Assembly: GCA_016490735.1 (NCBI GenBank)
Contig: JAEMWC010000072.1
Span: 1,587,501-1,651,500 of the forward strand
Direction of reading: 5' to 3'
Length of the DNA: 64,000 nt
Source of the DNA: Pachyseris speciosa
Lineage: Eukaryota; Cnidaria; Anthozoa; Scleractinia; Pachyseridae
Part shown: positions 12,901 to 21,900 of the stretch, piece by piece
Layout of the letters: each line of letters opens with the position of its first letter
Position numbering within the stretch: position 1 is the stretch's first letter
Translations under genes and position numbers: made by a program
Notes under the pieces: model-generated
What the model saw: only the letters and a program-made list of their open reading frames with translations
Told to the model about the DNA's origin: nothing
The model's database searches: none

Positions 12901-15900
12901 AGGTGTTCTCGAGTTTTATTTTTTTCAAGGGTCTAAAATATCGGTTTAACTCCATTCCTTGTAAAGTGTGCTCCAGTCCTCAATCTGTATGATATTAGCT
13001 TGTTATCCTCTTACTCTCTAGGTCTCAGGTTTTTTCTCCACTTGACTTTAACTTGGAATAAATGTCATGTGTTATTCAAGCGAAAGGTATTGACCAATAT
13101 TTACCTGTGGCCTAGCTTACTATGTTGTTCCCTTATTTCTTAATATTGTTTTTCTTCACAGATTCGGCTCGACCTAAAGGTAGTGTAGTGCAGTTAAAAA
13201 GGCCTGGCACATCAGCCACCTGGTCCAGCACAAGGGGAGGTCACCAAGTACAAAGAGGTGAGGGCGTTATTTGAAATATGGGCTTGAACGACCTTTGAAT
13301 TTTCCTGTGCTCCGGCAAAGTCTCAAAATTACCGCCCAAAACGCCGCCGTTGTTTCACTGCTGAGTTATGGGAGAATGGGTAACATTTTTTTTTAACATT
13401 TTTACCCGTGCTTCCTGCGGGATTCGGGACGCCTGAGTCTAAAAATGTCGATTTTTTTATTTTTCTTTGTCGTCGTCGTGTTTTATCCGCAAAGCTCACT
13501 TCCGGCGTTTCTGCGTAAGCGCAAACTAAAAATAGCAATACCTCGCGGATGGCCCTGGAGACGAGGTTGCACAAAAGGAAGGCGGCCATGTTGGATGAGA
13601 AACATCTTGTGTTTTCGAGTTCTGAACAACTAATACGTTAAGAGAAGTGTCTATACACGCTTTTTTGCAAGTTTAACGAGACGAAAGGTTTTAACATGGT
13701 TAAACTGAACTCCAGATGTTTCAACGTTACCCTGGCCTACATATAGTAAACTGTAATTTTGAGTGGTATATTTTGCTGAAGAACTCAAGTACGGAACATC
13801 ACACACTCTGAGACTTTGACAGGTAGTTTATTTACTATTCTTCTACAATATCTTAATTCCTTTTCATATTTTATTTTCACTATGGCATCATGTTCCTCAC
13901 GTACGGATAGTAGCACTACCTTCTCTAATACAACGCATTTTTCAAGCACAGTCAACATTGCTTGTGTTATGGATGTCTAGAAAACGAGGACCCAAAAAAC
14001 GACGGCATAGGAAACGGACTAAGTAGAAAACGATGACCCATGAAAACAATGAATGATTAGTGGCTTTTGACTGTTTTTGATCCCAGGAGTTTGTTTCCTA
14101 TATAGGGCAGCTAGCTTGCATTAAAGACTATTACAGAAAGGGGATTTTTTGGCACAAACGTTACTGGAATGTGAGGAGAAAAATATTCAGCAGGGTGAAA
14201 CTGTTTGCAAATACGTCATTTGAAACAGAAATATTATTATAAGAGAGAGTAAGGTTTCTGGAGCCAGTTCTATAGTTGGATTTCACGTCACGCAAGTAAA
14301 AAATAACATCAATACAATACAATACAATATTCTTTATTTAACGAAGGTGACGTAACTAACCCAATGAGTTATCTAACTTACGGCCTTCAATTCGCTTATC
14401 ATTCAAAAGTAATGTCAAGAAATTCAGATCTTATTCTAACTTTGTCATATTACAACCGTGTAGGTGAATCATTGAAGTAGCAAATTGCAATTTCTGATTG
14501 CCTCCTGTGGGAAGGCCGAGTGAAGGCCAATATGGCCTCTAGTTCTCTTCTGTTTTACAAACGAGTGAGCCAAAATACAGACGGGTTGTTCCTGAAATGT
14601 ACATATTCCCATGGGCAAAACAGCGAAGTACAATACGTCCGTTTAGTGAAAAGAGATCCTCTTTGAAACCCGTTGATCGTGTAGACATGCAACCCAAACA
14701 TAACCGTATACCGTGTTTCAGTGTGCTATTGTGTATTGGCGGTGTATAACCTATCAGGTGCGACACGGACTTGGAAGTTAACCGCGGCGACACAGGAAGC
14801 AAAGTTGTCCAGAATGTCATGGCTGCAGCTACAATAATTGTTCGTCGATATGTGCCGTCTTCAATGAATTTTTCGTTTCTTTTAATTTTCCGGATTCAAG
14901 AGCCCTACAGACACAAGCGCGCAATTGAAACGTCATAAACAACTTCAAAATATATTTTCGGAGGCCATGCCAATTCAGTGATCAGTACAAAATAAATTAC
15001 AGATTAAAAGGATTAACTTGATTCAGTTGATTTAGACAATGGTGCCGCTAGAACGTAATGTTCAAATGGAGCTACATTTAGTAGAATATATCCAATCGCA
15101 CATTAAATGTATGTCCGTTTCGAGAAGTCGCGTTCGCTTATTTCGAACCTATTTTAGATGGAGAGCCTGAAATTATGTAATTTGTCTTACCGTTGATACC
15201 GTTCAAAACATATACCTTTTCTAATAGTAAGGATATACCTCACAAATTAATGTGATTTGGTAAGCTGAAGCCACTCTAAAGGCACTAAGGCCACATGGTA
15301 GCGGGCATTACCCCTTAAATCTACCAAAGCAAAGATTGAGCCTAAGCATTAGCAGCCATGGACAGCTGTTTCGGCCTTGTTAGGCCTCATCAGCATGGCA
15401 TAGCTAATGCTCAGGCTCAAGTACCCACATATCCATAAAACAAGCAGTAAAAACGTAAAGCTTGTGGGATGTGGCTGGAGTGACAAGGATATACCTCACA
15501 AATTAATGTGATTTGGTAAGCTGAAGCCACAAAGCTTCACAAAGCTTACCAAATCACATTAATTTGTGAGGTATATCCTTGTCACTCCAGCCACATCCCA
15601 CAAGCTTTACGTTTTTACTGCTTGTTTTATGGATATGTGGGTACTTGAGCCTGAGCATTAGCTATGCCATGCTGATGAGGCCTAACAAGGCCGAAACAGC
15701 TGTCCATGGCTGCTAATGCTTAGGCTCAATCTTTGCTTTGGTAGATTTAAGGGGTAATGCCCGCTACCATGTGGCCTTAGTGCCTTTATAGTGGCTTCAG
15801 CTTACCAAATCACATTAATTTGTGAGGTATATCCTTGTCACTCCAGCCACATCCCACAAGCTTTACGTTTTTACTGCTAATAGTAATAGTAGTTCAGCTA

Positions 15901-16541
15901 GACCTACAGTCATGCAGTTCCCGTCGGCAGATCGCTTCTGGGCTGATTTCACCTTCCGTTCTCTTGTTACATCTACCTTTGGCTCCTTTGATGGACACCA
16001 CAAATAAGATTCTTCCATTAATAGACACTTCCACCAATTTTAGCCAAACATTACAGGTGTTCGTTAAAGAGAAAAGATACACAGTCCGATACGCGTTGTT
16101 TATATACGATAACGATTATTGTTTTCAAACCGCCGCACGATTCCCAACGATTATGCTCGGGTACACGGTCTTTCACGAACGGCATTAAGCTTTCACTAGT
16201 CAGTAGCGTACACAGAGCCACGAAGCACGGTAGGAACCACTTGAAAACGATGTTAAACTTTCGGTAACCATCTGCATGCACGGAGGGAGCCGCAGCGCTA
16301 AAGGTTTATGCTCCGATAGTCAAGAGAAACGGTAACAAATACAGAGACTAAGTGAGACGCTAGAGTTCAGTGGTTCCTTAGGGTAGCAGGGATGGCGCAT
16401 TGGTGAGAGCACTCGCCTTCCATCAATGTGGCCCAGGTTCGATTCCCGGACGCGACGTCATATGTGGGTTGAGTTTGTTGTTGTTTCTCTTCTCTGCTCC
16501 GAGAGGGTTTTCTCTGGTTACTCCGGTTCTCCCCTCTGCAC

Positions 16542-16572
<31 letters not shown>

Positions 16573-19500
16573 AACGTTTAATACATGAGCTCACGGCTCG
16601 GGAGATTTGGCAACCACTCCTCACGCTATCGAGCTTAAACAAATTGATTTGATTAATTTTTTTGTTTTGTTCCTGTGTAGACGTCATCACCCTCGTTCTA
16701 CCCAGACTCCATGTACTCGGTCGTGCGACCAAACAATGAACAGATTTATTTACACGAGAGAAAACGTTTGGGGGGCAGGTGCACTTTAATTCAGTCGTTT
16801 GCAAGTACATATATCAAATTTCAGAATAACAAGACGCTCTATGAGCGTTTACGCGGAATACCTTTGTTATGCACGCTTTCCGATTCTCGAAAACTATCCG
16901 GCTAATGGTTTGCTTTTGGGCTCCCACAAGGCCTTTTTGTTCACGTACCAGCAAAGCGCGTTAAACTGTTTTGAGAGTTGCCATCCATATTCGTTGTCAG
17001 CTGTTGTTTACCTCTAAATTAAGTGCCAACATCTGGAGTTAACTTTGCCTCTCTCAAGACATTTTTTTGTCTCTGCTAAGCTTGAAAACATTGGTATAGA
17101 CACCTCTCTTAACATATTGGTTATTCAGAACTCGAAAACTCAAGGCGAATCGTTTCCGTGTATGTGATGTTTCTCAGAAGTAATCCAGATGTCACGCATT
17201 GCAAAAAAAACCCCTCGAAATTCAAACTGCTCTATTCTCAAAACAAAGCGTGTTACTTGGCTGAAAACAGGCCAGCAGATATATCCTTAAAATGTCATTT
17301 ACCTGATGAAGATAAAAAAATCTAAATTTAAGAAGAATTCTAAGAATTCGCAAACTTCTCTCTAAATATAGAACTGCCACAGCGATCGAGTTGTGATATC
17401 TTCCGGATCAATTTACATCAAAACAACTTACTGCAAATTTGCAATTTTCTTAATACACAACTGTCACAACGTTCTAATTCGTATCGATACTCGCAGCACG
17501 TGCGAGGCTTCCAACCTTGTCTTAAGTTCGGCAAACCTTCTCACGCGGTCAAACTCTACTGGATTAAAGTCTTCATAACTTAACAAAGATATCGCAACAT
17601 CCTCACTACTCCAAGCAAGCCAGTCCAACACAAAGGCTCAACAGAAAGAGATTTATGAGGCGCGTAGCTCAAGGCTCTGGATGGTGTAATAATGATGCAA
17701 TACTTTGCACTTTGGACTACGATGAAACACCGCCTCGTGCCTTCTATTGTGCATTGCCCAATCAAAACACCGCCACGTGCCTTCTATTGTGCATTGCCCA
17801 ATCAAAACACCGACAGGTAATTGTATTGTGCACTTTGCTGCACACGAAAAAAAAAAAAGGAAAAAAGACTGAAATCTGACATGATTTAAAAGTCGGTATA
17901 CTTACAGTATTCCGAGTAAAGATAGGTTCACTAGGGTAGGCTTCTGTTGCTTTAGTCCTCACAACTTCAATAACATACAAGTAATGATTTCATTTCTAGG
18001 TTCTCCTGCATCAGGCAGAGTACGTCGACTTAGAAGAGATCCTGTAGCAGGTTAGACTGATTCTCCTCTCTTAACTCTTTCTCTGCGGCTTTACTAAATA
18101 TGGACTATCTGAGTGGCCCATGTCTTTGAAACCTGTAACTTTTCCAAATCTCGGACTGTGGTTGAAATGAACCATTGTTATTGACAAATTATCAGTGTTT
18201 TAGACTTTGTCACCCTGGAAACTGACCAAAACTCCCAATTCCCATTTAATATGACTGTTTAATCTGTTGCAAAACCAAAAGACGCCCTCGGACAACACAA
18301 GAATTCACGCAACTTTGTCTTGAAGTTTTTAAGTCACAAATTCCCTCTTAAAGCTAAAAGTTTACATTGGCAGCAAACTTTGACTCCACCTCTTACAATC
18401 TGTTCCTTATTTACCTGGTCACTCCTTTAGCCCGACCCCGATAACGCTGTTGATTTCAGTTGCTCTCACTGTCTGTAATTTTCACGTTTGTGACCCAAAG
18501 GAATTCTGGGATATTCTGCCTATTAACAGCAGCATGGAAGTCTCCCAACTTCCATTTCACATATTTTTTATAAGTGTCGATTGCATTATGGTGCACCGAT
18601 TGCATTATTTGCAAGTCAAAACTCGCCAAAATGGCCATGCCAGGTCCCGGAATCCACTCAGAAAACGGCTAAAGACAACTTAACTCTGTGACTCGCTCAA
18701 ATACTTTCGGCGACCCACTTTGTGTGAAATTGCTTCTCACCTCTGTAATCTTTCAAATGATTGCCTCTACCCATCAACCCAGCTTTCTGATGCCAGGCAG
18801 GGGGCTTCTAAGGTGGAAAATGGCTCGAAAAACATACTTATAAATCAAATAGTACCGAATTGTAGCTGCAGTGATCGTTTACAGATAAACGAAAGTTGCG
18901 TGTCAAGCGTGACAAGAAAGATAGAGCCTTCGGTGTTGTGGATCAGCAACATCTGCGTGGAAACCCCTTGTTTGGAATAAGGAGATCGATTTGACCTCCT
19001 ACCCTTCGGAAATTGCAAAAAAGATGTAAAAAACGTCGGCAGAGAAAGAGTTAATACACTGAACCACTACAAGATGTGGAAATTAATTTAGCTGATTACT
19101 TACGTAATGTTTTTTATCCATCTGCGTTCTTGCTCCAGAAGTTTTAAAAAATCTGTACATTGGGTTCAGAGCCACTTTAAATTATCAAGAAATTAAGGTG
19201 GCTCTGAATTCAATGAACAGATATCCTTAAAACTTTGCTGAAAGATGAATCTTGATATGCTGATTACAATTCAATAAAAAATAGGGGTCGCCCGACTCGT
19301 TTTTGAGTTTCAGGTACGTAAAGCCAAAATTAAGGGTGTTTCTAAGAGGCTGTACTGTTGCTATGATAACCCTTATATGTCAAAAATATGATCACAACTT
19401 GTAAAAAGAAATAATTGGGAATTTTTTGATACCATGTTCAAGAAAACAAACGAAAAATTGTGGCAGTATCAATCCATCAAAGACTTGATGTTTTAACACA

Positions 19501-19781
19501 ACGAAACCATTTTGAGCCACCTTAATACAGACCTCACTGTTTTTCTCATGAAAATCATTTGCATGGGAAAGACAGAGAGGTTTGTATCGAAACAAGATCA
19601 TCTCCAGCCTCGCTCCCACTAAAAGGCTCGGTCACTAAACACAACTGTAAAATGGGGCATTAGAACCTGCTGGTATGTCATACTTGTTATTTACTTGTGT
19701 TTAGGTCCCTCTCATCGCGCGCGTGGTACACAGATGTCCCGTGGCAGGGGAGGTGGGGCTCCCAGAGGGGGACAAACGTGA
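614..19781 (+). CDS. TPR: Nucleoprotein TPR, C-terminal part (15 exons, 5' end outside window)
   Basis: Fifteen exons join in compatible phases (about 2.28 kb, roughly 760 residues) and end at TGA 19779-19781. The order is a Ser/Thr/Pro-rich tail, a KRQRDE basic patch, a long Glu/Asp-rich block, the conserved [20 protein letters not shown] motif, a SPQ...FSFGAP segment, acidic/Ser stretches, and a basic Arg/Gly-rich C-terminus. This order and the motif match the C-terminal tail of animal TPR. TPR forms the nuclear basket filaments, scaffolds mRNA export and binds mitotic-checkpoint proteins; its tail is a disordered nucleoplasmic extension. The N-terminal coiled coil must lie upstream of position 614. 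Exon 4 needs a one-base frame correction. Introns reach 4.7 kb because of transposon insertions. Identity is very likely; exon edges are by eye. Confidence 0.93.
1247..1363 (+). CDS. TPR: TPR exon b: KRQRDE patch
   Basis: The acceptor TTTCTTAG ends at 1246 and the donor GTGAGA starts at 1364. One base completes the codon left by the previous exon. The translation ends [19 protein letters not shown], comparable to the KRTREE-like basic patch of vertebrate TPR. About 160 bp upstream stays open but is intronic. Confidence 0.88.
1772..1844 (+). CDS. TPR: TPR exon c
   Basis: The acceptor ACGTTTCAG ends at 1771 and the donor GTTTGT starts at 1845. The phase follows exon b (CG+G). It reads [19 protein letters not shown] then IRTAE, a continuation of the low-complexity tail with a basic KR patch that may add to nuclear import. 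Confidence 0.85.
2431..2555 (+). repeat. Dispersed repeat, copy 1 (other copy 60817-60940)
   Basis: Both copies share GAGAACGCATTT, AGGGTTAGCC, AGTGAAT, AAATTCCAGC and GATG.CCTGTTTACA in the same order and strand. The family is unknown and it lies in a TPR intron. Confidence 0.6.
2755..3054 (+). CDS. TPR: TPR exon d: start of acidic block, with an apparent frameshift
   Basis: The acceptor ATAATTTCAG ends at 2754. The incoming frame reads [18 protein letters not shown] and stops at TAG 2866-2868. From about 2847 the -1 frame stays open ([19 protein letters not shown] ... [19 protein letters not shown]) and joins exon e in phase through a donor at 3055. One added base near 2848-2853, in a GAGGAGAAG run, would make the exon continuous. 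This is either an assembly error in a purine run or a real deletion. No normal-sized intron explains the switch. Confidence 0.8.
3740..4129 (+). pseudogene. THAP zinc-finger domain fragment, degraded
   Basis: The frame reads [20 protein letters not shown] and then PKLRKK, the start of a C2CH THAP finger with a C-x4-C pair. It later reads [16 protein letters not shown] and DTIPTFLK, matching the CxxHF..DSF and AIPT parts of THAP. The second Cys is replaced (TILHF where CxxHF is expected) and the linker is short, so zinc binding is doubtful. After about residue 90 it is Asn/Ser-rich and ends at TAA. THAP domains bind DNA in P-element transposases. The start may be an exon edge (TTTTTTTTAG just before CGGAAAG) rather than the ATG. 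Confidence 0.65.
4790..4960 (+). repeat. Penelope-like repeat end with hammerhead-like core
   Basis: CCGACGA at 4865-4871, a GGGC/GCTC stem II, GAAAC at 4885-4889 and GTC at 4890-4892 lie in hammerhead order. GATTCG before and CGAATC after give an outer stem I. The conserved U of CUGANGA is C here, so activity is doubtful. The block after it resembles 290-345. Confidence 0.55.
6463..6717 (+). CDS. TPR: TPR exon e: Glu/Asp-rich block
   Basis: The acceptor GATTATCAG ends at 6462 and the donor GTGTGTGA starts at 6718. The phase fits exon d (G+GT). The exon is almost wholly Glu/Asp with Met and Tyr, then [20 protein letters not shown]. Vertebrate TPR has the same acidic run at this place. The antisense frames here are Ser- or Pro-rich shadows. 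Confidence 0.9.
7048..7280 (+). CDS. TPR: TPR exon f
   Basis: The acceptor CTGTCACCAG ends at 7047 and the donor GTAAGAC starts at 7281, a strong site. It reads [20 protein letters not shown] and ends LAPFSFPQ in phase 0. It links the acidic block to the conserved motif exon. Confidence 0.9.
7365..7560 (-). repeat. tRNA-derived SINE
   Basis: On the minus strand a tRNA-like head at about 7439-7514 has an A box (TCTCAGTTGGTAGAGC) and a B box (GGTTCGACTCC). A GCTTGT/ACAAGC acceptor pairing is visible. A tail follows with CAGGCTTTATTTTCAC and GTTCATAACTGCGATGATCA. The same family recurs as an inverted pair at 32990-33250. It is a SINE rather than a functional tRNA because the family tail is attached and the anticodon arm is poor. 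Confidence 0.75.
7681..8200. other. TPR intron, no further feature seen
   Basis: AT-rich intronic sequence before exon g. No exon, repeat end or RNA motif could be supported. Confidence 0.5.
8205..8311 (+). CDS. TPR: TPR exon g: conserved [10 protein letters not shown] motif
   Basis: The acceptor TTTTGCAG ends at 8204 and the donor GTAATG starts at 8312. The exon encodes [20 protein letters not shown] followed by [15 protein letters not shown]. This is the best-conserved segment of the animal TPR tail and the main basis for naming the gene. Confidence 0.95.
8712..8809 (+). CDS. TPR: TPR exon h
   Basis: The acceptor TATCCTCAG ends at 8711 and the donor GTGCGT starts at 8810. It reads [20 protein letters not shown] and ends LELGMSEE. 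The SPQ...F.FG pattern directly after FAEAI matches the vertebrate order. Confidence 0.92.
8917..9003 (+). CDS. TPR: TPR exon i
   Basis: The acceptor TTCTTGCAG ends at 8916 and the donor GTAGGA starts at 9004. It reads [20 protein letters not shown] then ERRSFVVPT, comparable to the GGRSVPTT segment of vertebrates. The frame stays open past the donor to 9218; see findings. Confidence 0.9.
9600..9907. mobile_element. TTAA-flanked MITE (piggyBac-type), 300 bp
   Basis: TTAA at 9600-9603 and 9904-9907 bound inverted ends AAGGAGCACTGTCAC and GTGACAATGCCCCTT. TTAA duplication is the piggyBac signature. There is no coding potential. Confidence 0.65.
10390..10687 (+). CDS. TPR: TPR exon j
   Basis: The acceptor CTTCCTGTAG ends at 10389 and the donor GTTGGT starts at 10688. 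It reads [20 protein letters not shown], then Ser/Glu-rich sequence and [20 protein letters not shown]. It ends with two bases over. The composition is typical of the disordered tail. Confidence 0.9.
11471..11652. mobile_element. Short TA-flanked MITE
   Basis: Inverted ends TAGACC(C/T)TTTTCATAATGG lie at 11471-11490 and 11633-11652, next to TA. The 182 bp length and lack of coding fit a Tc1/mariner-type MITE. Confidence 0.7.
11690..12080 (+). repeat. Dispersed repeat, copy 1 (other copy 16825-17590)
   Basis: Shared blocks in order include AAGACGCTCTATGAGC, ACTGTTTTGAGAGTTGCCAT, CTAAATATAGAACTG, GAGGCTTCCAACCTT-like text, and CTACTGGATT..A.TCTT. The second copy is interrupted by about 330 bp. 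Family unknown. Confidence 0.6.
12134..12198 (+). CDS. TPR: TPR exon k
   Basis: The acceptor TTTATTCCCAG ends at 12133 and the donor GTAAGT starts at 12199. It reads [20 protein letters not shown] then TS. Small, but phase and both sites agree. Confidence 0.87.
12422..12505 (+). CDS. TPR: TPR exon l
   Basis: The acceptor CTTTATCAG ends at 12421 and the donor GTGAGA starts at 12506. It reads [20 protein letters not shown] then GAAAKIKQ, the Ser/Thr-rich stretch that precedes the basic C-terminus in TPR. Confidence 0.87.
12841..12862. repeat. Solitary MITE end
   Basis: TTCGGTTCATATGCACTTTAA resembles the right end of the TTAA element at 30678-31231. No matching left end was found nearby, so it is a truncated relic. 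Confidence 0.4.
13162..13257 (+). CDS. TPR: TPR exon m: basic C-terminal region
   Basis: The acceptor TTCTTCACAG ends at 13161 and the donor GTGAGG starts at 13258. It reads [20 protein letters not shown] then [12 protein letters not shown], an Arg/Gln/Gly-rich segment. Confidence 0.87.
13433..14550 (+). repeat. Composite dispersed repeats shared with 55263-55910
   Basis: Two blocks, 13433-13520 (AAAAATGTCG ... CGGCGTTTCTGC) and about 14425-14550 (ATTACAACCGTGTAGGTGAA ... GGCCTCTAG), recur in the same order and strand at 55263-55342 and 55790-55910. This suggests one older element. ATACA-type tandem bases at 14311-14335 resemble a LINE tail on the minus strand. Confidence 0.5.
15336..15420 (-). 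ncRNA. Type I hammerhead ribozyme, left arm
   Basis: This is the reverse-complement copy of the 15645-15729 ribozyme: on the minus strand CTGATGA, GGCC/GGCC stem II, GAAAC and GTC. The GTC is the complement of GAC at 15361-15363, so cleavage falls between 15361 and 15360. Core bases are intact. Confidence 0.86.
15645..15729 (+). ncRNA. Type I hammerhead ribozyme, right arm
   Basis: Core CTGATGA at 15672-15678; stem II GGCC (15679-15682) with GGCC (15689-15692) and loop TAACAA; GAAA 15693-15696; a short stem III closed on a GC loop; cleavage triplet GTC 15702-15704. Stem I pairs GCCATG (15666-15671) with CATGGC (15705-15710). After a small internal loop, about 18 more pairs follow between 15645-15662 and 15712-15729. 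All conserved core bases are present, so self-cleavage after 15704 is predicted. Confidence 0.88.
16386..16656 (+). repeat. tRNA-derived SINE
   Basis: A tRNA-like head has a degenerate A box (GGCGCATTGGTGAGAGCAC) and a B box (GGTTCGATTCC at 16437-16447). A body rich in TTGTTGTT and CTCTGCTCCGAGAGG follows, with an AAATTGATTTGATTAA tail. The layout is that of an invertebrate tRNA SINE. Confidence 0.75.
16825..17590 (+). repeat. Dispersed repeat, copy 2 (other copy 11690-12080)
   Basis: Same order of blocks as copy 1. The inserted part at about 17025-17180 (CAACATCTGGAGTT ... CAGAACTCGAAAACTC) is an inverted match of 13605-13730. Confidence 0.6.
17721..17817 (+). repeat. 44-bp tandem repeat
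   Basis: Two and a bit units of GAAACACCGCCTCGTGCCTT followed by CTATTGTGCATTGCCCAATC stand head to tail in the TPR intron. Confidence 0.7.
18000..18050 (+). CDS. TPR: TPR exon n
   Basis: The acceptor CATTTCTAG ends at 17999 and the donor GTTAGA starts at 18051. It reads [17 protein letters not shown]. It is isolated by a 4.7 kb intron full of repeats, but phase 1-1 and the basic content fit. Confidence 0.82.
18071..19054. mobile_element. TTAA-flanked MITE inside the last TPR intron
   Basis: TTAA at 18071-18074 and 19051-19054 bound inverted ends CTCTTTCTCTGC and GCAGAGAAAGAG. The 976 bp between them match another copy at 37812-38823 over nearly the whole length. There is no transposase, so it is a non-autonomous piggyBac-type element. 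Confidence 0.78.
19138..19236. repeat. Long hairpin (about 43-bp arms)
   Basis: AGAAGTTTTAAAAAATCTGT to CAGAGCCACTTTAA pairs with TTAAGGTGGCTCTGAA to ACAGATATCCTTAAAACTTT across a 12-base loop (19181-19192). It may be a tiny foldback MITE. It lies 470 bp before the last TPR exon. Confidence 0.6.
19705..19781 (+). CDS. TPR: TPR last exon with stop
   Basis: The acceptor TTGTGTTTAG ends at 19704. It reads [20 protein letters not shown] then RGGQT and TGA. The RG/GG-rich end parallels the GGRGG end of vertebrate TPR. Confidence 0.9.
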
Positions 19782-19839
19782 ATCATCCATCATCAACAAT
19801 TGTATCTTAGTTTCATTTTAACGTTTTTGTACAGAGTAA

Positions 19840-19884
19840 AATAAATGTATTTTCTCTTTTGTTTTTATAAAGTCTTGTAATAAA
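19840..19884 (+). terminator. TPR polyadenylation signals
   Basis: AATAAA occurs at 19840-19845 and again at 19879-19884, 59 and 98 bases after the TPR stop. Either could direct 3' end formation. Confidence 0.7.
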
Positions 19885-20320
19885 GTTAAACGTAATTTTA
19901 GCGTATGGTTTTGTTGTCCATTTATTTGACTACATGGTCGTGATTATTCCTTATGGTTTATAATGCTCGAATTTTATGTCTTTTGCGTTCAAACAGTGTA
20001 AGATCTAAATTAATACACAAGAGGGCGTTTTACATTAGAATTTTTAAGAGGTATTTCGAAATGAACTGAAGGAAATCAATATCGTTACTTCAGTGTAAGC
20101 CACTAGCGATTGCTGCTTCAGTTAGCTTAAAAATTTCATCTTTGAATAGAATGCAACTCTACGTTGGCAGGTTATGCATTGGATGTGAAGTGAAGTGATT
20201 AAAAGAATACTTCCTTCTCTCAAAGTTTCTTTTTAAAACTGCGAGGAGTCAATAAAAGCTGCTAAAACCCGTATAAAAGCAAGGTTTGACAACTCGGGGT
20301 TTCCAAAAGCAAGACATTAC
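19885..20320. other. Intergenic, nothing recognised
   Basis: Downstream of the TPR polyadenylation signals and before the LINE 3' end. No motif, repeat or frame could be supported. Confidence 0.5.
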
Positions 20321-20325
20321 ATACA

Positions 20326-21900
20326 TTGCATTACTGCTGCCGTGGGCCGAGCCCACATAGCGCCAACACAAACGATCGCCACGCCTTGCGGTCCTGCGCT
20401 AACACTGTTGCCTCTTCGAAGGAAAGTTCAGAGTCTTGCAGGTCTCTCGACACTGTATCTTTCCAGCGCATACGCTGTCTGCCTGGGCGACGGCGCCCTC
20501 GTGGTTCCCAGTGGAGCAAGCGGCGGGGCAAGCGGATGACATGTCCGAGCCGTGTAAGACGTTTGTGTCGTAAGATGTTAATGAGCGGTACTTGGCTGGT
20601 TCTCTCGAAGATCACTTCATTTGGCACATGGTCTTAGGCATCTGGTGTGGAACGCTGCTAGTCGTTTCTCTTCCTGGACGGTGGTGTTCCAGCTTTCTGA
20701 ACCATGCAATAGAGTCGATAGAACTACTGCTTGGTAAATAGCAGTTTTCTTGGGCATCTTGATGGATTTGTGGCGCATAACAGGTAGGAGTCTATTGAAA
20801 GCATTCGCTGCTTTTTCAATACGGTTGTCTAGTTCAGGTGTGAGGTTGCCGTTGTGTGATATTATGCTTCCCAGATAGACAAATTTGTGGACATTTTCAA
20901 GAGAGTTTTGATTGCTCAAGGGGGTAGTGATATCAATTCTTTCCTTTGCCACGTCCATGACCTTGGTTGAGTTGATAGTGAGACCAACCTTTCTTCCCTT
21001 CTCTTCTACTTCAGATGTTGCGTGTTGCAGTCTCTGTTCTGACTCGTCAATCAGGGCTATGTCGTCCGCAAAATCGAGATCGGATAGTTGCTGTTGTTAG
21101 TAGCGAGAACTTCTTCGTTTTTCAAGTACAATCCCTAGGTCGTTCTTGTCCAGGGAGTTCTTGAGAACCCAATCGATGACGATGCCGAACAATAGTGCGG
21201 GACCAAACACAGCCTTGTCTAACACCTGTTGTCACTTCAAACCAATCTGTCATTTCATCATCTACCTTCACGCAACATGTTGAGCCGTCATAGGTATTCT
21301 TCATGATGTTAATTAACTTCCTTGGAAGCCCATAGGATTCGACTATCTTCCAAAGCGAGTCTCTGGATGCTGTCAAATGCGGCCTTGAAGTCAATAAAGT
21401 TGATTTTAACAGGTATCTGAAATTCAAGGCTTTTTTCTACAAGTTGGCGTAGGACAAAACACTGATCGGAGCAGGAGCGTCCCTTTCGAAATCCAGCTTG
21501 GTTCTCTCTAAGGCGTTCGTCAACAGCATCTCTAATGCGCAGCAGGACCAGGTTGCAGAAAACTTTTCCAGCTATACTCAGTAGAGTGATGCCACGATTA
21601 CTGGCACAGATTGCGATATCGCCTTTCTTTGATATTTTGACAATAACCCCCCTTTTCCAATCTTCCGGTATTCTTTCACTAGTCCACACTGCGATACATA
21701 ATCGTAACAGCCATTCAATCAATTTATCGCCACCTGCTTTCAGCATCTCGCCTGTGATCTTATCATATCCTGCAGCCTTATTGTTTTTAAGGTTCCTAAC
21801 TGCTCGGTCGACTTCGTTTTTGGTAGGGGGACTCAAATCAATTTCCAGATCATCGAATTCGGCAGTTATGTCCTCCAGAGGACTGACAGATGGTCCCTAA
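20326..21900 (-). pseudogene. Non-LTR retrotransposon reverse transcriptase, 5'-truncated and frameshifted
   Basis: On the minus strand, pieces in order are NKAAGYDKITGEMLKAGGDK, RGITLLSIAGKVF, QAGFRKGRSCSDQ, FIDFKAAFDS (motif A), TGVRQGC (motif B), LDFADDIAL with the catalytic FADD at 21061-21072, FVYLGSIIS, SESWNTT, and the C-terminal LTRLGHVIRLPRR and RRRPGRQRMRW. This order is diagnostic of a LINE reverse transcriptase. At least two frame changes separate the pieces (near 21310-21430 and 20617-20630), so it is dead. No endonuclease remains. The 3' side ends in AATGCAATGTATGTAATG-like text. The clade (RTE- or CR1-like) cannot be fixed by eye. Confidence 0.88.

Larger units (their letters stand above)
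15231..15877. mobile_element. Inverted retrozyme-like element with two hammerhead ribozymes
   Basis: The insertion lies between two copies of CTAATAGTAA (15221-15230 and 15877-15886). Each arm is a head-to-tail repeat with a 256-bp period: GGATATACC starts at 15231 and 15487, GTATATCCTT at 15571 and 15827. The arms are inverted around a 12-bp spacer at about 15531-15542. Each arm has one full-length hammerhead core. Monomers of a few hundred bases that repeat in tandem with a hammerhead and leave target duplications are the hallmarks of metazoan retrozymes, non-autonomous elements that spread as circular RNA. No protein is encoded. The head-to-head layout is unusual. Confidence 0.85.

Noticed and set aside
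14539..14820. 93-codon minus-strand frame
   Set aside because: Lies in interspersed repeat sequence; no motif recognised.
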